Shown: piece after piece, positions 1 to 10,763 of the stretch
How the letters are laid out: the number at the start of each line of letters is the position of its first letter
Position numbering within the stretch: position 1 is the first letter of the stretch
Assembly (NCBI GenBank): GCA_014529385.2
Contig: CM043960.1
Coordinates: 26,985,896-27,049,895 of the forward strand
Reading direction: 5' to 3'
Source of the DNA: Adiantum capillus-veneris
Lineage: Eukaryota; Streptophyta; Polypodiopsida; Polypodiales; Pteridaceae
DNA length: 64,000 nucleotides
The notes under the pieces: model-generated
Told to the model about the DNA's origin: nothing
What the model saw: only the letters and a program-made list of their open reading frames with translations
The model's database searches: none
Program-made: the position numbers and the translations under genes

Positions 1-919
1 TCTTAGCCTCTTTGGCCTTCAACTTAGGACACGACTTGATCAAGTGATCTTTGGCTGTACAATAATGGCAACACATCTTCTTTTTGCCCTTATCACCAAA
101 ATTTCCAGACGAATTGCTGCTAGCAGAAGCATTAGGAACATAATTTTTGCCACTCGCAGCAGAACCATAAGAAGTGGCTGCATTGTTGTTACCACCCTTT
201 CTTTGAGAAGCAATAAAAGCCTGTTCAACTGCACGCTGTCTAGTCCTGTTTTTTCTGGACAGTGACTCTTGCAACAGCAATGTGCATAATGCATCAAACT
301 TGACAACTTCTGTATTTCCTTGGGTCATAAGTCTCCAAGTACTAGCAAAAGTCTGGTAAGAATCTGGTAAGGCATCAAGAACAGTCTGCACAAGGGAACT
401 GTCTGAAATAACTTCACCTGCAGAAAAAAGTTGCTCATTGATATCCTTGACACTAGTAAGGAAAGTGTCCATATCATCTTCCTCATGCATAATCTTCGAC
501 TCCAGCTCTTTACGCAGCAAAGCAATTTTAGCCTCATTGCGGCTTGCATAAAGACCTGCTAGAATATCCCAAGCCTGTTTTGCAGATTTTGTTGAACGGA
601 TGTGAGGAACAATGGTACACTTCACAGACAACGCAATCATTGCATGAGCCTACGCATCATTAACATCCCAACGAGCTTGTTCTGCCGTAGGCAAAACAAC
701 TCTAACAGTTGCAATCCTTGCAGCAAGACCTGCAACATCCTCAACATCGCCTACATCCTCAGAACCAGGGCGTACATCAATGCCCTGCACAATGTTCCAG
801 ACACCCTTTGACACAAGAATATGTTGCATCATATAAACCCACATAGGGTAGTTGTCCCCATCCAACCTGTCCTCAGCAGCAAACATCTTGAACACATCTG
901 TGTTGTTGTTGTCAACCAT
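1..919 (-). pseudogene. copia gag region (UBN2-type capsid and zinc knuckle)
   Basis: The minus-strand translation near 860-919 contains FKMFAAEDRLDGDNYPMW, the typical N-terminal region of plant copia Gag. Helical capsid-like sequence follows. Near 20-75 there is a CCHC zinc knuckle (C-H-Y-C, then H and C with CX2CX4HX4C spacing) followed by a lysine-rich tail. Gag would form the virus-like particle and bind the element RNA. The region is not intact. Confidence 0.8.
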
Positions 920-1264
920 GGTAAATGCTACACCTGATGTGAAAACTGCCCAAAAATAGGAGAAATGGAGCGAGAACAACCTGTGCTATATAGCACAAAC
1001 CATAGAAGACTATAAGGCACCTGTTATGCAAAAAACGGCACTGAAAGAAATTCTACACAGAATGACAAAATAGCCTGTGCAGTACTGCCTGTAGTGGAAA
1101 CGGAGGCCGAAATGAGCCCAAATCAAAATTCTGAGCAGACCAAGCTCTTTGATCTTTCCCAAAAATTTTGTCGACCTGTGAACGCTCGCCAAAGCTCACT
1201 GAAATCAGAGAAAGTGAGCAGGCGTGTGCTGGAGCAGCTGGCGACTAAGCCCGGGAGGACGTGA

Positions 1265-1279
1265 CCTGCTCTGATACCA
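1265..1279 (-). other. Primer binding site, initiator tRNA-Met type
   Basis: The minus strand reads TGGTATCAGAGCAGG two bases after the LTR end. This is the usual plant copia priming site complementary to the 3' end of initiator methionine tRNA. It fixes the orientation and the LTR boundary. Confidence 0.85.
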
Positions 1280-1281
1280 AT

Positions 1282-1508
1282 TGTTGGAATTAGGGTTGCA
1301 GAGAAACGCACACAGCTTGGAGAAGACGAAGGAAGCTCAAGGCACACAATAGAGAGTGTGTTACTTAGTGTGCAATGGAAAGATAGATAGCCCTATAGTG
1401 ATGGGCGTATATACAATGCACGGGGGAAAAAACCTCCTAAAGAGGGAAAAAATGCCCCGGCAGTCCTAGTGTGTTCACACACATCACTACCACATGTATA
1501 TGGTAACA
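1282..1508 (-). repeat. 5' LTR of the copia element (227 bp)
   Basis: On the plus strand it starts TGTTGGAATTAGG and ends ATATGGTAACA, giving the usual TG...CA ends. A 226-228 bp sequence of the same design lies at 54913-55138 and 49655-49882. The primer binding site follows it directly on the minus strand. Confidence 0.85.
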
Positions 1509-2051
1509 AAGAGATGCATTTCCCTTGCAAACAATTGTATTTTTCCATCCCAATTTGATGGTGAAAAACTGGTTGACAATATACTCTTGGAGGAGTTTCT
1601 TCCCTACTTGTTTGAGCTAGATGAGATAAGGGATGTGCGGAATTTCATTGCCTCTAATCATTATGGACAGCCAGCATTGACAAATGAGCGTGAATATAAA
1701 GAAATCAAAGATAATTGGAAGCAAAAAAATGATGCTTGGTCAGCCAAGGTGTTCTTTACAAGAAGGATAGCTCCTGCAAAATATGACAGAGGTGAAGCTA
1801 TCCTTGAAGGCAAACACAATTGAGCAAGTGACAAAACGGACAACAATGACATCAGACGGGCCCAAACACAGGAGATACTAGAAAAGGAAGGTACAACTGT
1901 TGAAAGGATGAAGGAACCGCAGTTGATCAATCTAGCTAGGAAATTGGGATGTACTACAAAGGGACCATTGAAGGCAACCACTGCAAAGGCTTATATAAAC
2001 AAGGTCAAAGCTGAGAACAATCTTCTAAGGCTAAATAAAACACACCCCTAA
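1509..2051 (+). pseudogene. Unrecognised coding-like fragment
   Basis: Directly beside the copia LTR, one frame stays open except for a single stop near 1821, and it ends with TAA at 2051. The first part is acidic and helical (it contains LLEEFLPYLFELDEIRDV). The second part contains KEPQLINLARKLGC, a short helical stretch vaguely like a SAP or other small DNA-binding helix-turn-helix. I do not recognise the family. A GT-rich start at 2052 and a pyrimidine-rich stretch ending in CAG near 2139 could be an intron, after which the sequence meets the gypsy element at 2201. It may be an exon of a host gene or of an unknown transposon, broken by two retroelement insertions. Confidence 0.4.
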
Positions 2052-2195
2052 GGTACCTTTTATGACTTGAACCTTGTTTCACATACTTGAATATACATGT
2101 GCATGGTATCAAATTTTTCTTTTTATTTCTTCTTGCAGGTCTCAAAAAACATATCCCTAGATATTCCATGGAGCAAGCTTGGACAGGTGGTGGAC

Positions 2196-2200
2196 CTTTT
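2196..2200. repeat. Target site duplication CTTTT (left)
   Basis: CTTTT directly precedes the TGTAAGG start of the gypsy LTR and recurs directly after its far end at 12827-12831. A matching 5 bp duplication is what Ty3/gypsy integration leaves. Confidence 0.9.
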
Positions 2201-2867
2201 TGTAAGGTCTTTGACCCGATCACAAGAGCACCCTTGTACCACGAAATGAATACAATGGAATAAGTTACTATTTTTAGCAGTTTTCCAGATTCTGTCAGTG
2301 CCATGATGTTTAGAATGTTATAAAGCTTCAAAATGTGAATTAAAATATTTTTTGTGAAAAATTTCCAAAAATAGTAAGTTTTTGGTCACCCGACCCGTCC
2401 AGTCTCGACCGTCTCGAAAATCTGCACCCGTACCCCGAATTTGAAAAAAATGCATTTTCGGACCTGGGGGGTTGCTAAATATGGCAGGTACTCGGACTAG
2501 TACACCTTAGTTAGAGCTTCGTATGGCAATTTACGGCATCAAAATCCGATTCGTATGACCCGTTTTAGCCTAGAACCAAATTTCCTAAAAATTGTCCGGG
2601 GAGGCACCGGGGGCCCGGGACTGTGTGGGAACAAGTCCCAGGCCACTCCAGATCAGCTTTAGCAGCTAGGGGGCGCCCTCTTGCTTTGTGGGAGTCTTGG
2701 GAAAGCTGCCAAGCTTGCAACTCAGTCTCAGAACCAGTTAACCAAGCCAACCTGACACTTGGTGGGCAGAGAACTGGACTTGCCATGCTTAACTGGAGAA
2801 GCTCCCAGATGCATTTAGCAACCCAGATCGATTTTCAGCCTGTAGGAGCCTATTTAAAGACCTGCAT

Positions 2868-2937
2868 ACACACACACACACACACACACACTTATGATCA
2901 CACACACACACACACAGTGCATACACACACACCCACA
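2868..2937. repeat. CA microsatellite in the 5' LTR
   Basis: Runs of CA are broken by a short TTATGATC spacer. The same tract lies at about 10719-10796 in the 3' LTR with more repeats and at about 41879-41912 in the solo LTR, so its length varies between copies. Confidence 0.9.
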
Positions 2938-3743
2938 TACATTGGGGAGGTGCTGCCGGATCACACACCTATTGAAGAAGAAGCAAGGAGGGAGGTGCTG
3001 CCGAATTTTCATCTCAAGAAGCTCGATTAGATCAGAAAATTGAGAAGATTACCAGCTCTTGATCACGGTAACGACAGTTTAATTAATGCTATCTGTAAAT
3101 TCCTTTCTCTACCATCAAAAATTTCTCGTACATTATGCCTATTCCTAGTCGGAAATCTCCATGACTACTTTCTAAATTCTCCTTATTCATACTCTATTAT
3201 GTAATCATCATTCCATAGCTGAATTATCAGCCATTCTTCACTCTCGATTAATGATTAGAGCATAATTATCAGAATCTTCTCTCTCTAGCTAGCATAGTAA
3301 TTAATCGGTAAGCTAGTATTTGTGCAGATTGAAGAGAATCACTATTGTAATCACTCATTAACATTATAGCTTAATTGAATTCATTTCTCTTATTCATTAA
3401 GACGTAATTAAGAAGAAATTAATCCGTCAATAAGTCTCTAAGAATTGGTTTTTCCTCACACATATGCATAGGGTAAATCTGCATCATCTAATTGCTAGGA
3501 AATAGTTTAATCATACTTAATCCAATTCTCTGGTAATTCCAATAGTGAAATCCTAATTATTCTTGATCATGTAAGCCGAATAATTATCTTAGAGCCGGTT
3601 CCCATAGGATTATGTGCCATCCTTAATGATTGCTTACTCTCATATAGGAGGGATTAATTGATGTCACTAATCTACCCATTGGACTGTTATGATGCTGTGA
3701 ACCTTAGCTCTTTCTCCAAGCTAATCATTTAAAGTAGTGAGAA

Positions 3744-3884
3744 ATGACCCCGGTTAAGAGGACGCGCTTCGGTGGTGCCCATGATCGCGAAGCAGGAACG
3801 AGCAATGTCAACGGGAAGGGGAAGGCTCCCATGGACGAGCAAATACCGGCCATCTCACGGGCTATTGACGAGGGAATGGAAGAG
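3744..3884 (+). CDS. Conserved 47-codon coding stretch inside the LTR
   Basis: The frame starts with ATG (KRTRFGGAHDREAG near residues 5-18), is basic and then acidic, and ends at a GTAGGT donor-like sequence. The same frame is kept in the 3' LTR (11610-11750) and in the older solo LTR (42750-42890). In the solo LTR, where much of the LTR has diverged, several changes in this stretch are synonymous. This suggests the stretch was under protein-coding selection in active copies, perhaps as a 5' coding exon starting within the LTR. Ty3/gypsy Ogre elements are known to use splicing. Whether this family does is inference. Confidence 0.55.
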
Positions 3885-4174
3885 GTAGGTCCCAATTTCT
3901 ATTCAAGTTGTTTAATTAACATTGCATACGATTAGTTAGGAATGAACATATCCCCGAACATGTTGGAGAAACCCGACAGAAACCTCGGCATTGAATGCAT
4001 AGTACATTTAAGTATAAAGTAGGAAAGAAATGATTGATGGGTATGCTGTTTGCAAGAGGAAAGAATGTTTGCTAGGGAAAATTTAGCTCGACATGTTCAT
4101 TTTATTTCCAATGTTGAATCAGTCCTGACCCCCCTACTGATCACAGGGGGCAGAGTTCCTCGTTAGGGCTCTTG

Positions 4175-4296
4175 AATCCACGACTTGCTTTTTATGCGGT
4201 GGATACCCACGACTTGCTTTCTATGCGGTGGGAACCCACGTCTTGCTTTCTATGCGGTGGGAGTGTCCACGACGTGCTTTCTATGCGGTGGACATA
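4175..4296. repeat. Short tandem repeat in the LTR, about 27 bp, four units
   Basis: The unit is CCACGACTTGCTTTCTATGC followed by GGTGG, with small changes between copies. It recurs at about 12042-12160 in the 3' LTR and, with three units, at about 43176-43264 in the solo LTR. The unit number therefore differs between LTR copies. Confidence 0.8.
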
Positions 4297-4964
4297 CCTA
4301 GTTGTATGGGCAGCTAGGCTACAACGGGAGGAGTGAACTCTCGCTGGAGGGGGGATGTTGTACCTCCAGAACATTGGAATTTTTATGAATAAGTTTGAGT
4401 AGAATTTTTACTAGAATTCTGTCTTGGTATTGTTTGCAATACTGGTTGAAGGGCTGTTTTAACGAACCATGTGATTCGAAATTAAACAAGGAATATCTAT
4501 GTTGAACAACCTTGTGGTAGTAATTAGGTCACACGAGGCAGTGTGAGTGTGGGGGTGGAAAGTGGCAGCTTGGCTCGGGTTGCCAATGCCTACGAGATGG
4601 GTGGTCCCGATTGGTCGGGAACTCTCTGTCCCCATAGTGCTTACTCGATATTGGTATTACTCATTGCCCCTAGAGCGGCGAATCCTCGAGAGTACGTGCC
4701 TCTGAAACATGGGGAAAAAGGCACTCGGGGTTTCTCTCCTCTTGGAAGGTGGGTCTTAGGATCGCTAGATAGTTAAGTACGCTTCCCCTGCGAGGTGGAG
4801 CTAGATCTCGTTGCTAGTAGGCTCGAACTCGACTCACTTTGTGATGAGAGATCGTCCGCTAGTTGAACCCTGAAACATTTTGTTTGCTTCCGCTATAGAT
4901 CTAGTGGCCACCAGGTTTACCATCAGATCCGTTGTTTGATACGACGGGGTGGGGACCTCACACC

Positions 4965-4977
4965 TGGTATCAGAGCC
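4965..4977 (+). other. Primer binding site, initiator tRNA-Met type
   Basis: TGGTATCAGAGCC lies two bases after the CA end of the 5' LTR and fits priming by initiator methionine tRNA. Confidence 0.9.
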
Positions 4978-5076
4978 TAGGTTAGGCTGGAAAAATAAAG
5001 TCGTATTGTTTGAACATTTAAAAGGAACTGAAAGTATATAGGTAGTTGATCCGAATTCCTTGCATTGGTGTTGCAG

Positions 5077-5580
5077 GAAGACCCCGTGCTCGAATATCGG
5101 AAGTTCCAAGTGTTTGAGCTTATTTATGAGCAAGCTCGAAGATCCCCAGTTTACCAGTTCAGGCAAGATGTCATGGAGATACTGTTGAAGGCTTATACGC
5201 CACACTCCACTCGCATTGATAAAGGATGGGAACTTGATTGGACATTTCCAGGAGGGGTTTACTACATCAACGCTCGGAAGCTAGGATGCCTGGCTACCGA
5301 CTTGAAGAAGATACGTTGGGGAGAAGAGTTGAGAGTGATAGAGATATTCTACTTGGTACCCACACGATTGGACCAGACTGTTTCGGGCAACTCCAACCAA
5401 ACCATCAACGACTGGCTCTTGGAGAAGGTCACCAATGTGATTCCAGCAAACCGAGTCAAGACCTTTGGATTACTGAAAGCGGAACTCCGGCCCGATATCT
5501 TAGTTTATTATCCCCTCAAGAATGTGTATAAGAACTATTACACGAATGAAGTAGTGCATCATGTCAATACCATTTCCTAG
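5077..5580 (+). CDS. Extra ORF between the primer site and gag, unknown function
   Basis: A 168-codon open frame ends in TAG at 5580 and lies upstream of gag. It has no clear ATG near its start. The open frame begins around a TTGCAG acceptor-like sequence at 5071-5076, so it may be a spliced exon. The product is soluble-looking, with charged helices at the start (EYRKFQVFELIYEQARR) and aromatic-rich middle and end segments (WELDWTFPGGVYYINARK). I recognise no domain. Extra ORFs before gag are known in Ogre/Tat-type gypsy elements but are unusual for chromoviruses. Confidence 0.55.
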   Translation, partial: EDPVLEYRKFQVFELIYEQARRSPVYQFRQDVMEILLKAYTPHSTRIDKGWELDWTFPGGVYYINARKLGCLATDLKKIRWGEELRVIEIFYLVPTRLDQTVSGNSNQTINDWLLEKVTNVIPANRVKTFGLLKAELRPDILVYYPLKNVYKNYYTNEVVHHVNTIS

Positions 5581-5766
5581 GCGTATGTTGGTCACCAGTC
5601 ATTCTAAACCTTGAGGAGTTTCGATTGTAATAAATTTCCATCAATAAAGTGCTTTTTGTCTCTGAATCTCTGTCTCCTGATAAAGTAGAATTTTGAATTT
5701 TATTAAAGTCTTGTGTCTATCTTGAAATTCAAGTAATGGTATCAAGAATTTCGTATAACCCATGTA

Positions 5767-6720
5767 GGTACCGCCTGTTGCTCTGTACTCGGCAGCGCAA
5801 GAGAAGAAGCTTCTCCTCAAACAAGCCCAACCTCCGATCTTTAAGGGCGAGGGGGCAAATGTGGAGAGAGATGCGGAAGTATGGATGGAAGCCATGGACG
5901 ATTACTTTGAAGCTGCGGAAACCCAACCCGTAAATCAGACCATGCTTGCGATGTTCCGCTTGACTGGCGATGCCAAGATATGGTGGAAGCAACATTGCAG
6001 AGACCTGGACATTAAGGGATCTTCCCAGTCCTGGGAAGACATCAAAGCTGCAATAATGGGACATTATTTACCACCTGCCTGTAGGACCTTGAGAATGAAT
6101 GAATTCTTTTCACTTTGGCAGCTGAATTCAACGGTAGAAGAATACTATGCAAAGTTTGTCACTCTTCGGAGATATGCTCCTAAGATGACCTTGGAACAAC
6201 AGGTGGCAAGGTTCTGTCAAGGACTAATCGATCCCTTGAACACTCGGCTGGAGGCTTTCAGGCCGTCAACTCTACAGGATGCCTTGTTGAGGGCTAAACC
6301 TCTAGCTCTCGAAGTACAAAAGGCTAATCAGAATAGGAGGAATCATTGGGCAAAGAGGGCAAGGAACACTGCTTGGGACAACAGACCAGCCAACCAAGCC
6401 TATAACCAGCGCTCTATTGTGGCTACCACCACAACCATGGAGTTCCCTGATGTTCGATGCTATGGTTGCGGCGAGCATGGACACTACAGATCCAATTGCC
6501 CCAGGAACATTCATGCAACCAACGCCAATGCCATACCCTTGAATACCCGTGGGCGTGGCCAAGCTAATGGAAGAGGAGGACGCGGAAGAATGAACAGAGG
6601 GCGAGGACGTGGAGCTATCGCCAGAGTGAATGCCGCAGTAGTTCAACCAACTGTGGGAGATGAAGCAGTGGAGAGAGCAACCCTACATGCTGCAATTGAC
6701 AATCCCAATGGTTGCGAGCA
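5767..6720 (+). CDS. gag region of the chromovirus
   Basis: A retrotransposon Gag capsid region (WMEAMDDYFEAAE, then IWWKQHCRD and VEEYYAKFVTLRRYAP) is followed by a basic stretch and a CCHC zinc knuckle, CYGCGEHGHYRSNC, near 6460-6500. After it comes an RG-rich tail (GRGRMNRGRGRG). Gag would form the particle and package RNA in the cytoplasm. No ATG opens the frame close to its start. It begins just after a TAG acceptor-like site at about 5766, in keeping with a 5' coding exon elsewhere. Confidence 0.85.
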
Positions 6721-9700
6721 ATACGCAGTCATTCATACGCCAGGATCTCTCAGAGGTGAACAAGTTAACTTCCTTATAGATTGTGGCAGTACTCTTTCAT
6801 TTCTTTCACCCAGATGCATGAGAAAGCTTAAGCTAGATAAGTATCCGTCAAGCAAGCTAGTTGTCGAGTTAGCAAACGGCAAGGAGGTAGTATCTCAACA
6901 CTCTGCAGGCAAAATTGACTTTGATTTAGGGGGACACCCAACTTCTGCCCAATTTCGAACCTTACCCTTAGGATTCTTTGATGGGATACTAGGGATGGAC
7001 TAGCTAAAGCAAAATATGGCCCACATACATTGTGCACAAGGGAATTTTACCTTTACAGATAACTTGGGTAATGAAGCCTTAATCCAGGGGGAAAATGGGA
7101 GACCTAAGGCTACTCTAGTTAAGGCCAGCAGACTTTTGAAGGGACTAAGAAAGGGTCAGCAAATATATGCAGTTAAACTCAATAAGGTGGACCAATCAGA
7201 TACCTCACTTCGACCAAACTAGTTGAGAGAGTATGATGATGTATTCCCCGAAGACCTTACAAATCTTCCACCACACAGAGAGGTAGATCATGAGATTGAG
7301 ACTATCCCTGGGTGTGAACCTATCTCAAAAAGACCTTATAAAATGTCACTTTCGGAGGCCATTGAACTCAAAGAACAACTTAGGCAACTCATTGAGCAAG
7401 GATTCATTCGCCCCAGTACTTCTCCTTGGGGTGCTCCAGTTCTTTTCCAAAAGAAGAAGGATGGGACCTTAAGGCTATGCATAGACTATCGTGGACTGAA
7501 CCAGGTAACTGTCAAGAACAAGTATCCAATTCCAAGGATTGACGAACTCTTGGGCAGGCTCCACGGCGCCAAAATATTTACAAAGATAGATCTAAGGTCA
7601 GGATATTACCAAATCAGAATCAAGGAATCAGATATTCCGAAGACAGCTTTCAATACTAGGTATGGGCACTACGAATTCACAGTAATGTCTTTTGGTCTAA
7701 CAAATGCTCCTGCAAGCTTCAACCAACTTATACAGGATATTTTCAGACCTTACCTCGATGATTTTGTCTTGGTTTTCTTTGATGACATTCTGATCTATTC
7801 CAAAGACGAGGCAGATCACGAAGAACATGTTCGCAAAGTACTTGATCTCCTTCGAGAACACCAGCTTTACGCTAAAGAGAGCAAGTGCACTTTTTGCTCA
7901 CCAAAGGTCAGCTATCTTGGATTTGTCCTTTCGGCTGAAGGGATTTCAGTGGACCCAGACAAAGTCAAGGACATCGTTGATTGGCCTCAACCATCCACTG
8001 TCAGCGAAGTAAGGGGATTTCTTGGAATAATGGGATGGTACAGGATTTTTGTCAAGGATTATGCACGTATTGCTGCACCTTTGACGGAACTCCTGAAGAA
8101 AGGAATGAGGATCGATTGGAAGACCAAGCACGAGTCTAGTTTTGCTAAGCTAAAAGAGTTCTTGGTCTCAGCTCCTATTTTAAAGCTTCCAGACTTCAGT
8201 AAAGAATTTGAAGTAGCGACAGATGCTAGTAAGTCTGCTCTAGGCGGAGTTCTTACTCAAGAAGGAAGACCGGTGGCGTATACTTCGCGAAAGCTGAGGG
8301 ATCATGAGAAGAATTATCCCACTCATGATCTGGAACTTTTAGCAGTTATTCATGCACTGAAGTTATGGAGACATTATCTTCTTGGACGCAAGTTTCAGTT
8401 GGTTATAGACCACAAGAGTTTAAAGTGGATTTTTACTCAACCCATTCTCAATATGCGACAACGGCGATGGATAGAGCTATTACAGGAATATGACCTTGAC
8501 ATAAAGTATAGACCAGGGAAGGAAAACGCAGTTGCAGATGGTCTTAGCCGAAAATCATTTCTCGGAGCTATCTCTATTCCAAATAACCCTATCTGGGATA
8601 GAATCAAAGAAGCATCCCTCGAAGATCCAGAGTACCAACGTATGGCTTCATTAGTCCAGCAGAATAAGATGCCTGAAGCTAAAGATTACGCTCTCATGGG
8701 AGGATGTCTTTACTACAGACATAGACTCTGTGTACCCAGAGACCCAGCTTTAAAGAAGTCCATTCTATATGAAGCACACGATAGCCCTACATCCGGACAC
8801 CCAGGCTATGCTAAAACTCTTCACGCCGTCAGAAGGAGTTATTTCTGGTCTGGAATGAAAGGAGACATACTTCGCTATGTGAGGCAATGTCTTTCTTGTC
8901 AACGGATAAAGGCCGAAAGGATCAAATAACCAGGGCAACTTCAACCTCTTGACATACCCCAGATGAAGTGGGAATGCATCAGTATGGATTTTGTTACAGG
9001 ATTACCTTCCACAGGAGGTTATGATTCTGTTTTCGTGATTGTTGATATGCTCACAAAAGTGGCTCATTTAATACCCGTAAAGGCAACCTTTACTGCTTCA
9101 GATATTAGTCGAGTATTCATCAAGGAGATTTTCAGGCTACATGGTCTACCCAAGCGTATTGTCAGTGATAGAGATGCCAAGTTTACATCAAAATTTTGGA
9201 CTTCTCTTTTCCAATCTATTGGGTCGCAATTAGATTTCAGTACAGCATATCATCCGCAGACTGACGGGCAAACCGAAAGAGTTAATCAAGTCATTGAGGA
9301 CATTCTCAGAGCCTATTGTTCGCAAGAACCAAAGAAGTGGTTATAATATCTACCTTTGGTAGAATATGCTTATAACTCTTCCGAACACAGAAGCATTGGA
9401 ATGTCACCTTTCAAAGCTCTTTACGGGCAGGACTGTTTAGCACCACTGAACTTTTCAGATCCAACCATCAAAGTAGAAGCCCCTAGAAAGATGTTAGAAG
9501 ATATGGAAGCACAGACTAGAGCCATTCGCCAGGACATTCAGGCAGCTCAAGATAGGCAGAAGCACTATGCAGATAAGAACCGCACAGATAGAACTTTCAA
9601 GGAAGGAGATAAGGTTTTTCTCCGAGTCCGACCTAAGAAAAGCAATTTATCGCTAGGCAGATACAAGAAGCTAAGCCCAAGGTATTGTGGACCATTTGAG

Positions 9701-10021
9701 ATCGTTAAGGTTGTAAGTGACCAGGCCTACAAGCTAAAGTTACCTACAAACTTGAAGGTTCATGATGTATTCCATGTCAGCTTACTCAAACCCTATATTC
9801 CCAAACCTGATCAATTTTTGGACTCAGATCAGATAGTCATGCCAGCTCAAGGAGTTCTCCAACTCCAACCTGACTATGTACTTGAAACAAGAGAAAGGAA
9901 ATTACGCAATAGAACTATCACGGAGCATCTGGTAAAGTGGAAGGATTACCCTGAAGAAGATGCAACTTGGGAGGACGAATCGGCGCTCTTAAAAGATTAC
10001 CCAAACTCATTCTTGAGATGA
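6720..10021 (+). pseudogene. pol region: protease, RT, RNase H, integrase, chromodomain
   Basis: Domains appear in the usual gypsy order. They are an aspartic protease-like stretch (LIDCGSTLSFLSP, near 6775), reverse transcriptase (about 7330-7970, with [10 protein letters not shown] in the active site), RNase H (about 8150-8560, with [13 protein letters not shown]), the integrase zinc-binding region (about 8770-8920), the integrase core (about 8960-9400, with MDFVTGLP, SDRDAKFTS and HPQTDGQTERVNQ), a GPF module (about 9690) and a chromodomain (about 9880-10010, LVKWKDYPEEDATWEDE). The chromodomain is thought to steer integration to marked chromatin. The region is nearly complete but broken. 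Confidence 0.93.
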
Positions 10022-10042
10022 GGACATCTCAAATTTTTCACG

Positions 10043-10052
10043 TTGGGGAGGT
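10043..10052 (+). other. Polypurine tract
   Basis: TTGGGGAGGT lies immediately before the TGTAAGG start of the 3' LTR, where plus-strand synthesis would be primed. Confidence 0.8.
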
Positions 10053-10716
10053 TGTAAGGTCTCTGACCCGATCACAAGAGCACCCTTGTACCACGAAATG
10101 AATACAATGGAATAAGTTACTATTTTTAGCAGTTTTCCAGATTCTGCCAGTGCCATGATGTTTAGAATGTTATAAAGCTTCAAAATGTGAATTAAAATAT
10201 TTTTTGTGAAAAATTTCCAAAAATAGTAAGTTTTTGGTCACCCGACCCGTCCAGTCTCGATCGTCTCGAAAATCTGCATCCGTACCCCGAATTTGAAAAA
10301 AATGCATTTTCGGACCTGGGGGGTTGCTAAATATGGCAGGTACTCGGACTAGTACACCTTAGTTAGAGCTTCGTATGGCAATTTACGGCATCAAAATCCG
10401 ATTCGTATAACCCGTTTTAGCCTAGAACCAAATTTCCTAAAAATTGTCCGGGGAGGCACCGGGGGCCCGGGACTGTGTGGGAACAGGTCCCAGGCCACTC
10501 CAGATCAGCTTTAGCAGCTAGGGGGCGCCCTCTTGCTTTGTGGGAGTCTTGGGAAAGCTGCCAAGCCTGCAACTCAGTCTCAGAACCAGTTAACCAAGCC
10601 AACCTGACACTTGGTGGGCAGAGAACTGGACTTGCCATGCTTAACTGGAGAAGCTCCCAGATGCATTTAGCAACCCAGATCGATTTTCAGCCTGTAGGAG
10701 CCTATTTAAAGACCTG

Positions 10717-10763
<47 letters not shown>

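Larger units (their letters stand above)
1..1508 (-). mobile_element. Ty1/copia LTR retrotransposon, 5' part (cut by window edge)
   Basis: Reading on the minus strand, the order is LTR (1508 to 1282), a primer binding site, a leader, then a gag region that runs off the window at position 1. The LTR, the primer site and the gag zinc knuckle closely match the element at 49655-55138, so both belong to one copia family. The element is a fossil with a few breaks in the visible part. Pol, if present, lies outside the window. The right flank after 1508 is an unrelated coding-like stretch. The target duplication cannot be checked because the other end is missing. Confidence 0.88.
2201..4962 (+). repeat. 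5' LTR of the chromovirus (2.76 kb)
   Basis: It starts TGTAAGGTCT and ends GGGGACCTCACA, and is repeated nearly identically at 10053-12826 and, more diverged, as a solo LTR at 41213-44119. It contains a CA microsatellite (about 2868-2935), an AT-rich middle, a short conserved coding stretch (3744-3884) and a small tandem repeat (about 4175-4295). At about 2.8 kb it is long even for a plant gypsy LTR. Confidence 0.95.

Noticed and set aside
2565-2786. Antisense 73-codon frame in the LTR (also at 10417)
   Set aside because: It follows from the near identity of the two young LTRs and has no recognisable domain.
4175-4296. CRISPR-like regular repeats
   Set aside because: Units are directly adjacent with no variable spacers, and the context is a plant LTR.
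4543-4776. 77-codon frame in the LTR (also at 12408 and 43516)
   Set aside because: Open in all three copies, but the changes between them alter residues as often as not, unlike the 3744-3884 stretch. It is probably non-coding.
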